A stretch of DNA of 51,077 bases from positions 1 to 51,077 of IMG/VR virus record IMGVR_UViG_3300028666_000043; one strand, given 5' to 3'. Source of the stretch: a virus. Of this stretch, positions 12,643 to 20,387 are shown piece after piece. Numbering within the stretch: position 1 is the stretch's first letter; the number at the start of each line of letters is the position of its first letter. The translations under genes and the position numbers were made by a program. The notes beneath the pieces are model-generated. The model worked only from the letters and a program-made list of their open reading frames with translations, made no database searches and was not told the origin of the DNA.

Positions 12643-13017
12643 ATGGAAGAATTTTTTGTACCATATAACTTATCACTTAAACTTAAAGAAAAAGGATTTG
12701 TTGATGTTTGTTTGACTTATTACAAAAAAGATAAATATTTGAATAAAGAAATTGTTTGTGTAACTGGGTCCGTTTTTTGGAATCTACAAGACATTGAAGA
12801 AATTGGAGCACCACTTTATGAACAAGTACTTGCTTGGTTTAGAAAAAAACATATTCATATATGTCCATCACATAAACCTACTTCTCAAAAATATGGATTC
12901 AGTATTACTGGAAAATATCAAGATAACGAAGGTAAAATAATTGATGCTTATTTTGAAAAATTGGAATATAATGAAGCTCTTAATAAAGCTATCGAAGAAG
13001 CACTTAAATTAATATAA
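12643..13017 (+). CDS. Conserved hypothetical protein, paralogue B
   Basis: 124 residues, homologous to gene 12236: NLSLKLKEKGFVDVCL, APLYEQVLAWFRKKHIHI and a final EALNKAIEEALKLI match its neighbour position by position. It starts 2 nt after the stop of paralogue A and ends 3 nt before the convergent HNH gene. No known function. Confidence 0.82.
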   Translation: MEEFFVPYNLSLKLKEKGFVDVCLTYYKKDKYLNKEIVCVTGSVFWNLQDIEEIGAPLYEQVLAWFRKKHIHICPSHKPTSQKYGFSITGKYQDNEGKIIDAYFEKLEYNEALNKAIEEALKLI

Positions 13018-13020
13018 ATT

Positions 13021-13620
13021 TTATTTCTTTTTTGGTGGGTGTTTACCCATTTTTTTCTTTGCTGTTTTTCTTGCAGATTTTCTAGTCTTGCGTTTTCTTT
13101 TTTTCTTATATCTCTTAACTTCAAAGATTCTTTTTTTTCCTTCTTTGATATCGATGCTATATGGTTCTTCCTTAAGAATTGATAGATCAAGGGTCCATTG
13201 ATGGAGTGAGCGTTCTTTATGTATTTCAAATGATGCTATTAAGTGTTCATTGATTTGTTGAATGGACCATCCATTTACCTTGGCCAACTGAGCGAAGCAT
13301 TCAGCTTGTTTTCCAATTATCATTGCTCGTCCAATATGTTTAACTTGATGACAAGTTGGACATAGGGAAATTAGACCAACCAATTTTTGGATATGATTCT
13401 CATCATCATATTCCCATATTTCATGACACTCAACGTTATGTTTATAACCTTGATCTTTTCCAGACTCTTTACATATTTCACATTTGTTATCAGCAGCTGC
13501 ATAGGATATGAATCTGATCTTATCCCATTCCTTTGGCTTAACGGTTGTTCTGACATTGCTGAAGTGACAAGTGGTTGGAATAAGTTCAACGAATAATGTA
13601 GGTTTTTTGGCGTTTTTCAT
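13021..13620 (-). CDS. HNH nuclease-like protein with basic tail
   Basis: 199 residues. The zinc-supported HNH core is visible: CEIC (about 48-51), VECHEIWEYDD (about 64-74, the H and partner acid) and LCPTCHQVKH (about 86-95). A long helical middle follows, and the last 40 residues are almost all Lys and Arg, as expected for non-specific DNA contact. Promoter box at 13626-13633 is 5 nt before the ATG, so it is leaderless. It could be a stand-alone homing or DNA-processing nuclease. Confidence 0.85.
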   Translation of the reverse strand: MKNAKKPTLFVELIPTTCHFSNVRTTVKPKEWDKIRFISYAAADNKCEICKESGKDQGYKHNVECHEIWEYDDENHIQKLVGLISLCPTCHQVKHIGRAMIIGKQAECFAQLAKVNGWSIQQINEHLIASFEIHKERSLHQWTLDLSILKEEPYSIDIKEGKKRIFEVKRYKKKRKRKTRKSARKTAKKKMGKHPPKKK

Positions 13621-13625
13621 TAAAA

Positions 13626-13655
13626 CAAATATAGGTTATGTTTGGTTAAAATCAA
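13626..13655 (-). promoter_or_regulatory. Promoter of HNH gene 13021-13620
   Basis: Minus-strand TTG (13655-13653) and TATATTTG (13633-13626), spacer 19 nt. It nearly touches the divergent ATATTTAT motif at 13657. Confidence 0.65.
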
Positions 13656-13656
13656 G

Positions 13657-13664
13657 ATATTTAT
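13657..13664 (+). promoter_or_regulatory. ATATTTAT motif, proposed late promoter
   Basis: The motif ends 10 nt before ATG 13675. Confidence 0.5.
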
Positions 13665-13674
13665 TATAAAAGTT

Positions 13675-14118
13675 ATGAAAATCAAAATAACAGAAGGTCA
13701 AGCTAATCGTCTTAAACTCATAAATGAGGATGTAAGTATTATCGCAAAATTTGAAGAGTTTTGCAATGCTAAGGTTAAAGAATTGAATGCTCTATATGTT
13801 AACATTGGAATGATTTCTATTATTGAAATTATCAACAATGAAATTAGTCTTGCTAAGATAAGCAATCGTTTAGATGCGATTGATTCTGCTTTGATGGATG
13901 GTGATAGAAAAGCTTATTCTGTCATTAATGATGCTAATGAAGGCGAAAATTTAGATATAAGAATAGATAATGCACATGATCTGGTATCTCAAAAATTAAG
14001 GCCCTTACAAATGATTGTATTGGACCTAGAGAAGCTTCAAGCATTATCTACTGAACATGGTTTAAATAAGTCATTTGATGACGTAAAACCGATAGATGTT
14101 ACACCTACAGAAAGTTAA
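13675..14118 (+). CDS. Hypothetical protein with ITE-type N terminus (147 aa)
   Basis: ATG 13675 is preferred over the upstream in-frame codons because the ATATTTAT motif lies at 13657-13664. The start MKIKITEGQANRLKLINED matches the beginning of gene 16173 (LIITEKQLHRLK), a recurrent opening in large-phage proteins. The remainder is helical (two long helices around residues 20-110). Function unknown. A virion or internal-head role is possible if ITE is a protease site. Confidence 0.75.
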   Translation: MKIKITEGQANRLKLINEDVSIIAKFEEFCNAKVKELNALYVNIGMISIIEIINNEISLAKISNRLDAIDSALMDGDRKAYSVINDANEGENLDIRIDNAHDLVSQKLRPLQMIVLDLEKLQALSTEHGLNKSFDDVKPIDVTPTES

Positions 14119-14157
14119 CCAAAGATTTGGTTATTAATATTTTTATTTGTACCTTTG
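14117..14157 (+). promoter_or_regulatory. Hairpin-promoter module before lipoprotein gene 14176
   Basis: AACCAA (14117-14122, overlapping the previous stop) pairs with TTGGTT (14127-14132). TTTG (14126-14129) is in the 3' arm. TAccTTTG is at 14150-14157 after 20 nt. It shows the same design as the modules of the first 5 kb. Confidence 0.7.
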
Positions 14158-14175
14158 TGAGTAAATACATAAACC

Positions 14176-14763
14176 ATGAAAAATATTCTAGTTTTACTTG
14201 CAGTATTGTTATTTTTGGTATCGTGTCGTAAAGAGGTGATTTATCCAACAGATCAATTGCCATCTAATGTGCCAAGTGTTAATAGCTCACCACGAGTTAG
14301 TGCTTGGGGTAAGTTTTTGATTACTGATGCTAAGCTTTATGTTGAAGATCATGAAACAGGAATAAAAACGGTTTATAATCATTTTGGTCCTAACAAGGAT
14401 ACATCCAGTCTAAGATGGGGTGGAAGTGAATTTGATATTGAAACCATTATCCGCAATCAAACAACTTATTCATTTTGGAAACCAGCTGGAAGTACAGGAA
14501 CTGGTTATGGTGATTTTGTTTTGAATGGTGATACCTCCAAGCATTACGCTGTTTATTATGTTGGTAGTAATACGACTATTGTTGAAGACCCAGTAAATCC
14601 ACAAGAATTACTGGGTGGGTCAAGCCGACCATTTAGTGGCCAAACTATTAGTTATGCTGATAGTACAGTAGCAATTGAAATTGAGGAAATGGAAGGAAGC
14701 ATTAATGGGCACAATTGTCATTATTGGACACAGTTGACTCTACAGAAAATAGAATCTTGGTAA
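14176..14763 (+). CDS. Lipoprotein (195 aa)
   Basis: MKNILVLLAVLLFLVSC is a lipoprotein signal with lipobox LVSC at residues 14-17. The mature domain is strand-rich with many Thr, Ser, Gly and Tyr residues (GKFLITDAKLYVEDHETGIK, TGYGDFVLNGDTSKHYAVYY), suggesting a beta-sandwich on the host outer membrane. Own promoter. Its TAA is followed without gap by the convergent stop at 14764. Family not recognised. A surface-masking or exclusion role is inference. Confidence 0.82.
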   Translation: MKNILVLLAVLLFLVSCRKEVIYPTDQLPSNVPSVNSSPRVSAWGKFLITDAKLYVEDHETGIKTVYNHFGPNKDTSSLRWGGSEFDIETIIRNQTTYSFWKPAGSTGTGYGDFVLNGDTSKHYAVYYVGSNTTIVEDPVNPQELLGGSSRPFSGQTISYADSTVAIEIEEMEGSINGHNCHYWTQLTLQKIESW

Positions 14764-15012
14764 TTAATCTAAACGTAAGAAGTTATTAAGAACGAGTCTA
14801 ATAGTTACATCATCACAATTAAATACTTGTTTAAGTATTTCAAATAAATTAAACATGAGTTGTGTTTGTGCTGATGGGTCACTAAGGACATAGATTGATC
14901 CATCATCTAAGACGATTGCACGTCTGAAACGCATTTTATATTTAACTCTTGAAACAGGATAATTTCGTTCAAGAAATTTAAACATCATTTTTATGTCTAC
15001 ATCACTATACAT
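14764..15012 (-). CDS. Hypothetical protein (82 aa)
   Basis: I start at ATG 15012, one base after the stop of the 30-codon ORF at 15014. Longer in-frame starts would run through that ORF. The sequence KMMFKFLERNYPVSRVKYKM, then RAIVLDDGSIYVLSDPS and a helical end, resembles in layout the product of 15474-15746 (MSDAELLDSQLIWKYLSRVYP). Both may belong to one divergent small family. Function unknown. Confidence 0.7.
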   Translation of the reverse strand: MYSDVDIKMMFKFLERNYPVSRVKYKMRFRRAIVLDDGSIYVLSDPSAQTQLMFNLFEILKQVFNCDDVTIRLVLNNFLRLD

Positions 15013-15013
15013 A

Positions 15014-15106
15014 TTAAAAGATGCAATGATCACCAAAATCGTCAAATTCATCGATTACAGGTATGATAACAGGAATACTAGGATCAATGATTAATTCTTC
15101 ATTCAT
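15014..15106 (-). CDS. Small acidic peptide (30 aa)
   Basis: MNEELIIDPSIPVIIPVIDE plus ten more residues, acidic and Pro/Ile rich. The stop is followed after 1 nt by ATG 15012, and a minus-strand ATATTTAT motif (15124-15131) lies 17 nt upstream, so it looks like the first cistron of a two-gene transcript. No family recognised. Confidence 0.55.
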   Translation of the reverse strand: MNEELIIDPSIPVIIPVIDEFDDFGDHCIF

Positions 15107-15123
15107 GATTACTTTGCTTTGCA

Positions 15124-15131
15124 ATAAATAT
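15124..15131 (-). promoter_or_regulatory. ATATTTAT motif, proposed late promoter
   Basis: Minus-strand ATATTTAT, 17 nt upstream of the ATG at 15106. Confidence 0.45.
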
Positions 15132-15168
15132 TTGAAAACGTTCAATAAATCATATTTTTAAATAGAAA

Positions 15169-15477
15169 ATGAGTAAATATGACAATTATATTTATTTGAC
15201 AATTTGTGAAGTTTCATTTGAACATTTCAAAAAAACAAATTTCTCAACATATACAAATTACTGCACATCATTTAAATCATCATTACTTGATGGGAAATTA
15301 TCAACATATGAAAAGAAATGTATCATACACGTTTCTGAAATGCTTGATAAGATTTATGGAATGAGTATATCAGAAACTGGTCGTTATATAAATGAATTTT
15401 TCCAATTGGAGAAGTTCAAGGTCTTTGAAAAGGTTGTTCGAACATTTAAAATGCTACCAAAGATGGGTGATTATTAA
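15169..15477 (+). CDS. Hypothetical protein (102 aa)
   Basis: A helical, aromatic-rich soluble protein (YIYLTICEVSFEHFKKTNF, then EMLDKIYGMSISETGRYINE). It overlaps the convergent gene 15474-15746 by 4 nt. There is no clear promoter, only an imperfect ATATTTTTAA-like segment upstream. No family recognised. Confidence 0.75.
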   Translation: MSKYDNYIYLTICEVSFEHFKKTNFSTYTNYCTSFKSSLLDGKLSTYEKKCIIHVSEMLDKIYGMSISETGRYINEFFQLEKFKVFEKVVRTFKMLPKMGDY

Positions 15478-15746
15478 TGGCCATAGATTGGTTTTATCTT
15501 AATCTCACCATTTATATGTTGTTTCTTCTTATACTCTAAGAAAGCTTTAATAACAATCTTAAGTAAATGTTCTTTCATTGGTGGACAAAATATTGACTGT
15601 ACTGAATCAATTACTCTTTCAACGGCAATACTAGGACTTCTGACATTACCACATGCGTATAAGTAAATGACTTGATGGTCATCTGGATATACACGAGATA
15701 GATATTTCCAAATTAATTGGGAATCTAATAATTCAGCGTCAGACAT
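15474..15746 (-). CDS. Hypothetical protein (90 aa)
   Basis: ATG 15746 is chosen because the longer frame would run antisense through the thioredoxin gene. The product has a helical N terminus (AELLDSQLIWKYLSRVYPDD), a central VRSPSIAVERVIDSVQSIF and a basic tail. Divergent from thioredoxin across a near-palindromic TTATATTTATAA that could serve both directions. No family recognised. Confidence 0.72.
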   Translation of the reverse strand: MSDAELLDSQLIWKYLSRVYPDDHQVIYLYACGNVRSPSIAVERVIDSVQSIFCPPMKEHLLKIVIKAFLEYKKKQHINGEIKIKPIYGH

Positions 15747-15767
15747 TGATTTTTGAAAAGGTTTTAT

Positions 15768-15779
15768 TATATTTATAAG
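15768..15779 (+). promoter_or_regulatory. Palindromic ATATTTAT motif between divergent genes
   Basis: TTATATTTATAA reads almost the same on both strands. It lies between gene 15474-15746 (minus) and the thioredoxin gene at 15811 (plus) and contains the proposed late-promoter motif at 15769-15776. Confidence 0.45.
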
Positions 15780-15810
15780 TATAACAAAAATAAAAATAGT
15801 AGTAAAGAAA

Positions 15811-16134
15811 ATGGCAATAGAAGTAACTGATGGAAACATCACAGAATTTTTAAATAAAAAAGGCATAAGTGTATTGGATTTTTGGGCTCCATGGTGTGGA
15901 CCTTGTAAGATGCTAGGACCCATCATTGAAGAATTGGCCAACGATAATAAGTCTAATGATAATGTTAGTATTGGGAAGATCAATGTTGATGATAATGCTG
16001 AAGCAGCTGTAAATTATGGTGTTAGAGGTATTCCTACTACCATATTTTTCAAGGATGGCAAGGTTGCTGATAAAATCATTGGAGCTCATAGCAAGGCTGA
16101 TTTTCAAGCGAAAATCAATGCTTTGTTATCATAA
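15811..16134 (+). CDS. trxA: Thioredoxin
   Basis: A 107-residue protein of standard thioredoxin length. The active site WAPWCGPCKM (residues 25-34) is intact with the CGPC pair, and the cis-proline loop RGIPT follows near residue 74. It reduces protein disulfides in the cytoplasm and may also supply electrons to nucleotide metabolism or, as in T7, act as a cofactor, although there is no evidence for the latter here. Preceded by an ATATTTAT motif 34 nt upstream and followed by a hairpin at 16139. Confidence 0.95.
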   Translation: MAIEVTDGNITEFLNKKGISVLDFWAPWCGPCKMLGPIIEELANDNKSNDNVSIGKINVDDNAEAAVNYGVRGIPTTIFFKDGKVADKIIGAHSKADFQAKINALLS

Positions 16135-16138
16135 TAAA

Positions 16139-16159
16139 CGAGTCTTTTAATTCGACTCG
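16139..16159 (+). terminator. Hairpin after thioredoxin
   Basis: CGAGTC (16139-16144) pairs with GACTCG (16154-16159). No long T run follows. The next ATATTTAT motif starts 1 nt after the stem, again placing terminator and promoter together. Confidence 0.5.
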
Positions 16160-16160
16160 A

Positions 16161-16168
16161 ATATTTAT
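16161..16168 (+). promoter_or_regulatory. ATATTTAT motif, proposed late promoter
   Basis: The motif lies 4 nt before ATG 16173, close enough to give a leaderless or near-leaderless transcript. Confidence 0.5.
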
Positions 16169-16172
16169 AGAT

Positions 16173-16514
16173 ATGAAAAAGAAGTTAATCATAACCGAAA
16201 AACAATTACATCGTTTAAAATCAACGATCACTGAGAATGCTGTTCATTCTAGCTTGGTAAAGCAAATGAAAGAAGAATTGGATGCCAATTACGAACCAAT
16301 AGAAAAATTTGTACGTGAGGGTGGAGAGTATTTTGAAAAGCCAATGGTTACGATTAAAGCAGATAATGAAGCCATTACACCAAAAGCCTTGTACGAATAT
16401 ATGAAGTTCAAGTATAAAACAGGTGATGAATTTACCAAACAAGTAATTAGAGATTGGATGTACGGAAATATTTCGGACAACTATCAGCTTTCGAAAAACA
16501 TACCAGTTAATTAA
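16173..16514 (+). CDS. Hypothetical protein with ITE-type N terminus (113 aa)
   Basis: Opens with MKKKLIITEKQLHRLKSTIT, like gene 13675 and many large-phage proteins. Two IxE sites (ITE) are present in the first 22 residues. The rest is helical with a basic centre and ends before an immediate ATG of gene 16515 (TAA-ATG, no gap). Function unknown. Possible head-packaged protein. Confidence 0.78.
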   Translation: MKKKLIITEKQLHRLKSTITENAVHSSLVKQMKEELDANYEPIEKFVREGGEYFEKPMVTIKADNEAITPKALYEYMKFKYKTGDEFTKQVIRDWMYGNISDNYQLSKNIPVN

Positions 16515-16835
16515 ATGACACTTAAAACCAAAATAAGAAAAGTTCTTAAGGAACATTATGGTGACTTTGACAGTGTATTGGAACATCAATATGAAACGAA
16601 GCTTACTGAAAATCTTATCATTGGTGATTTGCAAAAGAAAAAAGCTTGGGCCACATATAATCAAGTTATTTTAGAATTGAAACACTCCTTGAAGGATATG
16701 TTAAAGGTTAAAGAACTTCAATATAAACTTACTGATAATAATAATCCAAATGAAGTTATTATAGAAGTGATTGAAGATGTTAAGGGAACTACACCAGAAT
16801 TGGAAAGACTATATAATAAAATTAGAAATTTTTAA
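16515..16835 (+). CDS. Hypothetical protein, paralogue of 17926 (106 aa)
   Basis: MTLKTKIRKVLKEHYG is a basic helix ending in LKE. The C-terminal half (LKVKELQYKLTDNNNPNEVI) aligns with gene 17926 (FKEIKYRITDGENANRVILD), both ending with a charged helix, so the two genes flanking the glycosyltransferase are duplicates. Stop and next start overlap as TAATG at 16833-16837. Function unknown. Confidence 0.78.
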   Translation: MTLKTKIRKVLKEHYGDFDSVLEHQYETKLTENLIIGDLQKKKAWATYNQVILELKHSLKDMLKVKELQYKLTDNNNPNEVIIEVIEDVKGTTPELERLYNKIRNF

Positions 16836-17896
16836 TGGAAAATACATTTAAGGTAAGTTATGTTACCACATTACCAAAAGAAGGTAATGCACCAAGAATT
16901 ATTATTTCTGGTGATCAACCACATAAGTACAAGGTTAGCTTTTTTGAACGGCTTCCTGATCAATCAATGAATTTAATTTGCGAAGGTTTTTGTGAAGTAA
17001 ATCAAACACTTATTTGCAAGAGTAATCAATGGTTTACAAATTGGGTTGTTGAAGTGCGAGATGAATCTGATAAAATGATTTATAAAAATATTTTCTCATT
17101 GGAGGATAATATCGTCCAAATAAAAATGGATGCTTGGGCTTTAGGTGACAACATTGCTTGGATGCCATATGTTGATGAATTCAGAAAAAAATACAATTGC
17201 AAGGTTGTATGTTCAACATTTTACAATGATTTGTTTATCAATGTTTATCCAGAAGTGCTTTTTGTCAAGCCAAATACCATTATTGAAAATCTTTATGCTC
17301 AATACTATATTGGAGCTAGCAATGGAAATGTAATTTATTCTCCATTGAATACAAGTGAGAATCCGCTTCAAAGAATTGCATGTGCAATTCTTGGTCTGGA
17401 GTATCGTGAGATAACTCCAGATTTAACCATTAATTACGCACATATACCACCTAGAGTGAATAGAAAATATGTTACCTTGTCAGAGTATGGAAGTTCAGAT
17501 ACTAAGCACTGGAAGGCTGAAAATGGATGGCAAGCTATTGTTGATTATTTGAACAACAAGGGTTATTTGGTTTTCATTATCTCAAAAGAGCCTACCAATT
17601 TAATAAATGCTGTTGATTTGACTGGTGATATTAATTTGGGAATAAGGGCCAGTGATATACTTCATGCCGATTTTCATTTGGGTATTAGTTCTGGATTGAG
17701 TTGGTTGGCTTGGGCCTTGGGAAAACATGTAGTTATGATTAGTGATGTAACCCCTAATTGGCATGAATTTCAAACCAATATTACTAGGTTAAATGCTAAT
17801 GATTTAAGTAAGATAGATTATTCAGCTGAGGGTCAAACTACAATAGAAGAAGTCATCAAAAAACTAGAAGAATCGGTACTTCCAAGATATTTATAA
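16835..17896 (+). CDS. TibC-like O-heptosyltransferase / GT9-type glycosyltransferase
   Basis: A 353-residue protein. Residues about 95-120 (WALGDNIAWMPYVDEFRKKY) and 250-300 (HLGISSGLSWLAWALGKHVV) match the autotransporter strand-loop-strand O-heptosyltransferase family (TibC, Aah) that adds ADP-activated heptose to serines of autotransporter proteins. The N-terminal 90 residues form the strand-rich domain specific to that family. The acceptor could be a phage or host surface protein. It is embedded between two copies of a small paralogous gene. Family assignment is confident, the acceptor is not. Confidence 0.85.
   Translation: MENTFKVSYVTTLPKEGNAPRIIISGDQPHKYKVSFFERLPDQSMNLICEGFCEVNQTLICKSNQWFTNWVVEVRDESDKMIYKNIFSLEDNIVQIKMDAWALGDNIAWMPYVDEFRKKYNCKVVCSTFYNDLFINVYPEVLFVKPNTIIENLYAQYYIGASNGNVIYSPLNTSENPLQRIACAILGLEYREITPDLTINYAHIPPRVNRKYVTLSEYGSSDTKHWKAENGWQAIVDYLNNKGYLVFIISKEPTNLINAVDLTGDINLGIRASDILHADFHLGISSGLSWLAWALGKHVVMISDVTPNWHEFQTNITRLNANDLSKIDYSAEGQTTIEEVIKKLEESVLPRYL
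17887..17894 (+). promoter_or_regulatory. ATATTTAT motif inside the end of a CDS
   Basis: The motif overlaps the last codons of the glycosyltransferase and lies 31 nt before gene 17926. It may be chance, as it encodes the Tyr-Leu end. Confidence 0.25.
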
Positions 17897-17925
17897 GTAA
17901 ATAACGACTTACTTAAACAATACCG

Positions 17926-18267
17926 ATGAACGCTAATAATTTCTTATTTAAGGCTGGTCAAGGTAAAAAAACTACATTAGACAAGGCATATAACAAGCAC
18001 ATAAACAACATATTAGTTAGTATTGATGAAGAGGAAGAGGATCGATGGGAAACATACAGCTTAATAGTGCAAGAATTAATTAATCAAGGAAAAGGTGATT
18101 ATTTCAAAGAAATCAAATATAGGATAACTGATGGTGAAAATGCAAATAGAGTAATACTAGATATCATTGAAAGAGATGCTGAAGGTATGAATAATTTTGT
18201 ATGGTTTTTCAAAAGAAGAATAGAAGAGTATTTGGAAGAGGATTTTTTTAGACGATTTTATCTTTAA
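17926..18267 (+). CDS. Hypothetical protein, paralogue of 16515 (113 aa)
   Basis: The segment YSLIVQELINQGKGDYFKEI and the following KYRITDGENANRVILDIIE match gene 16515. The N terminus differs (NANNFLFKAGQGKKTTLDKA), and the C terminus is acidic with aromatic residues. It is separated from the glycosyltransferase by 29 nt. Function unknown. Confidence 0.78.
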   Translation: MNANNFLFKAGQGKKTTLDKAYNKHINNILVSIDEEEEDRWETYSLIVQELINQGKGDYFKEIKYRITDGENANRVILDIIERDAEGMNNFVWFFKRRIEEYLEEDFFRRFYL

Positions 18268-18271
18268 GCTC

Positions 18272-18302
18272 TTGTTTATTTGGAAAAATATCAGTACCTT
18301 TG
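18272..18302 (+). promoter_or_regulatory. Promoter of LRR gene 18315
   Basis: TTG at 18272-18274 and TAccTTTG at 18295-18302, spacer 20 nt. Confidence 0.65.
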
Positions 18303-18314
18303 TGAAAAAGTATA

Positions 18315-19751
18315 ATGCAAGAGACTAGTAACATAACTGATAGATTAACCTTCCTAGCCGAACAATTTGATGTCTTCGATATTTATCAAAGCAAAACAGC
18401 TGTTGAAGAAAAGATAGCTGAATTAGTTAAGGATGGTTATACTACTTCATTAATCAAATCACATAATGATTCGAATGATGAGTCAAGTCTTGTTATTGCT
18501 ATTTTATCATCAAAGATAAATGAAAAAAATCGTGTTCTGAAGAAAGTTAGTATTTCTTCTACCATATTTTCAAATATGATAGTTGCTGATCCAACAGAGA
18601 ATAAGATTTATTTGCAATGGATGTTAACTGTTTTCTCTAGACAATTAAAGGATACTAGAGAGAATAGTATTGAAGCAGCTATTAGATTTGTAAGTGAAGA
18701 CTTACCACAAGCAAATGTTTATCTGGTTTTATTTGAAGATAATAAGAGAAAGAAAAAGTTTAAAGAGTTATGTTTATCCAACTATAGTCTTAAACATGTT
18801 GGTGATCCTACAAACATTAATCAATACAAATCTCTTTCTCAATTATTTGATGCAGTTGATCCATTTATTGAAAGGGAACCAAGTGCTGTTGAGAGGACCA
18901 TGAATAAATTTGTTACTCTTGGTCAAGCAATAATACCAGTATCTGATAGGAAGTTTGTTTTATATATTCCTAAATCAACAGCTGCAAATGTTGTTTTTGA
19001 AAAGTTTGCCAATTGGTGTACTGCAAAAGAAGGAAATGGAATGTTTAAGAGCTATACTGAAGGTCATAAAAAGCCTAATGGTAAAAACTCGGATATTTAT
19101 ATTATAGTTGACAAGAAGTTCTTTATTGGTGAATCAGAAGAAATGTATCAAATACACTTCGAAACTGGCCAATTAAAGGATAGAAAAAATGGTCAAAACG
19201 TTAGCATATTTGAAAGTGTGTTAAATGAAAGCGAAGGCTTATCCAATTACTTCTATGAGGAATTAATGGGAATGGCTAAGGCTTATAATAAAGGAATTGA
19301 ATCAAACAAGTATTTGGATTACCTAATTCAATTTGGGTTTACTGAAAGCTTGTTTGAAATGTTTGATGAGAATGTGCCTATTTTAAGATTTATGAAAAGA
19401 GAAATACCAAAGTTACCAGATTTGAGCAGATTTAAAATGCTTGATCAGCTTATCATTTGTGATGCTAAGTTGGTTGAGTTACATCCGTCTATTGGTAGCT
19501 TAACGAAATTGGAGATGTTGGTATTATCGGATAATAAGATCAAATCATTACCAAAAGAAATAGGTGCATTGAAAAATTTAAATTTCTTGAACTTGGTCGG
19601 AAATCCGATTAAAGAATTCCCGTCTGAAATTGCCTATCTAGATAAAAGCAATGGTGGGTCGCTATACAGACTAGGAGTAAAACAAGATGAAATTGGAGCA
19701 GAAAATTATCGAAAATTAAAGAGGTTGTTACCACAAACTCAAATTGATTAA
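18315..19751 (+). CDS. Leucine-rich-repeat protein
   Basis: A 478-residue protein. The C-terminal third (about 385-450) holds three to four leucine-rich repeats: LSRFKMLDQLIICDAKL, IGSLTKLEMLVLSDNKIKSL, IGALKNLNFLNLVGNPIKEF. The centre (about 235-290) contains NWCTAKEGNGMF and QIHFETGQLKDRKN, a pattern I recall from other large-phage proteins. LRRs mediate protein binding, so it may target a host factor. It has its own early-type promoter and a strong terminator at 19759. Catalytic activity is not apparent. Confidence 0.85.
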   Translation: MQETSNITDRLTFLAEQFDVFDIYQSKTAVEEKIAELVKDGYTTSLIKSHNDSNDESSLVIAILSSKINEKNRVLKKVSISSTIFSNMIVADPTENKIYLQWMLTVFSRQLKDTRENSIEAAIRFVSEDLPQANVYLVLFEDNKRKKKFKELCLSNYSLKHVGDPTNINQYKSLSQLFDAVDPFIEREPSAVERTMNKFVTLGQAIIPVSDRKFVLYIPKSTAANVVFEKFANWCTAKEGNGMFKSYTEGHKKPNGKNSDIYIIVDKKFFIGESEEMYQIHFETGQLKDRKNGQNVSIFESVLNESEGLSNYFYEELMGMAKAYNKGIESNKYLDYLIQFGFTESLFEMFDENVPILRFMKREIPKLPDLSRFKMLDQLIICDAKLVELHPSIGSLTKLEMLVLSDNKIKSLPKEIGALKNLNFLNLVGNPIKEFPSEIAYLDKSNGGSLYRLGVKQDEIGAENYRKLKRLLPQTQID

Positions 19752-19758
19752 CGATAAG

Positions 19759-19785
19759 AAGACTCCTAAACAGGGGTCTTTTTAA
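19759..19785 (+). terminator. Intrinsic terminator
   Basis: AAGACTCC (19759-19766) pairs with GGGGTCTT (19773-19780), followed by TTTAATT. Confidence 0.85.
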
Positions 19786-19813
19786 TTAATAACAAGTTTT
19801 AAAACAAAATGAA

Positions 19814-20374
19814 ATGGAAAAAGTAAAATGGAAAAGAGGTGATGAAGTAATTGCAGAATTGACTACAAACGCACTTACTAACACAATAGATTGCAAGCCA
19901 ATCTTAGATTATTTGACAAAAATTCTTGATCATGAAATATCAAGAGGTTACAAGCTTAATGTTAGTATTGGTACTGACTCTCAAAAGGCTGGAAAACCAG
20001 GAGTTTATAAATTCGCAACCGTTATCCTTATCTCAACATATGAAGATTTGGGTGGTGGTGTCATTGTTGGTCGTGGAGGTATTGTATTACACACTATTCA
20101 CTATAACCAATTCAAATTGAGAAACAAAGAACTTGTTAACGAAAGAATGGTTTACGAAGTAGGTAAATCAATTGAAATCGCTTACGAGATTGCTCCTCTA
20201 TTGGATTTATACGAGATCAAGCTTGAAATCCACGCTGATATCAATCCTAACCCACAACACGAATCCAATAAGGCTTTACAACAAGCTGTTGGATACATTC
20301 TTGGTATGGGTTACGAATTCAAGATTAAGCCAGCTGCTATTTCAGCTTCATATGAAGCTGACCGTTTGTGTTAA
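19814..20374 (+). CDS. RNase H-like DUF458 (YkuK-type) protein
   Basis: A 186-residue protein with the layout of the YkuK/DUF458 family: a strand with VSIGTDSQKAG (about 51-61, first catalytic Asp), then FATVILISTYEDLGGGVIVG, a helix with ERMVYEVGKSIEIA, and IHADINPNPQHESNKAL (about 138-154, second acidic strand). This fold belongs to the RNase H superfamily, and activity on nucleic acids is likely but not proven. The codons contain more C-ending forms than those of its neighbours, suggesting strong expression. Confidence 0.82.
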   Translation: MEKVKWKRGDEVIAELTTNALTNTIDCKPILDYLTKILDHEISRGYKLNVSIGTDSQKAGKPGVYKFATVILISTYEDLGGGVIVGRGGIVLHTIHYNQFKLRNKELVNERMVYEVGKSIEIAYEIAPLLDLYEIKLEIHADINPNPQHESNKALQQAVGYILGMGYEFKIKPAAISASYEADRLC

Positions 20375-20387
20375 CCATTTATTTTAT

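Noticed and set aside
15747-15983. N-terminal extension of gene 15474-15746
   Set aside because: It runs antisense through the thioredoxin gene and across the divergent promoter motif.
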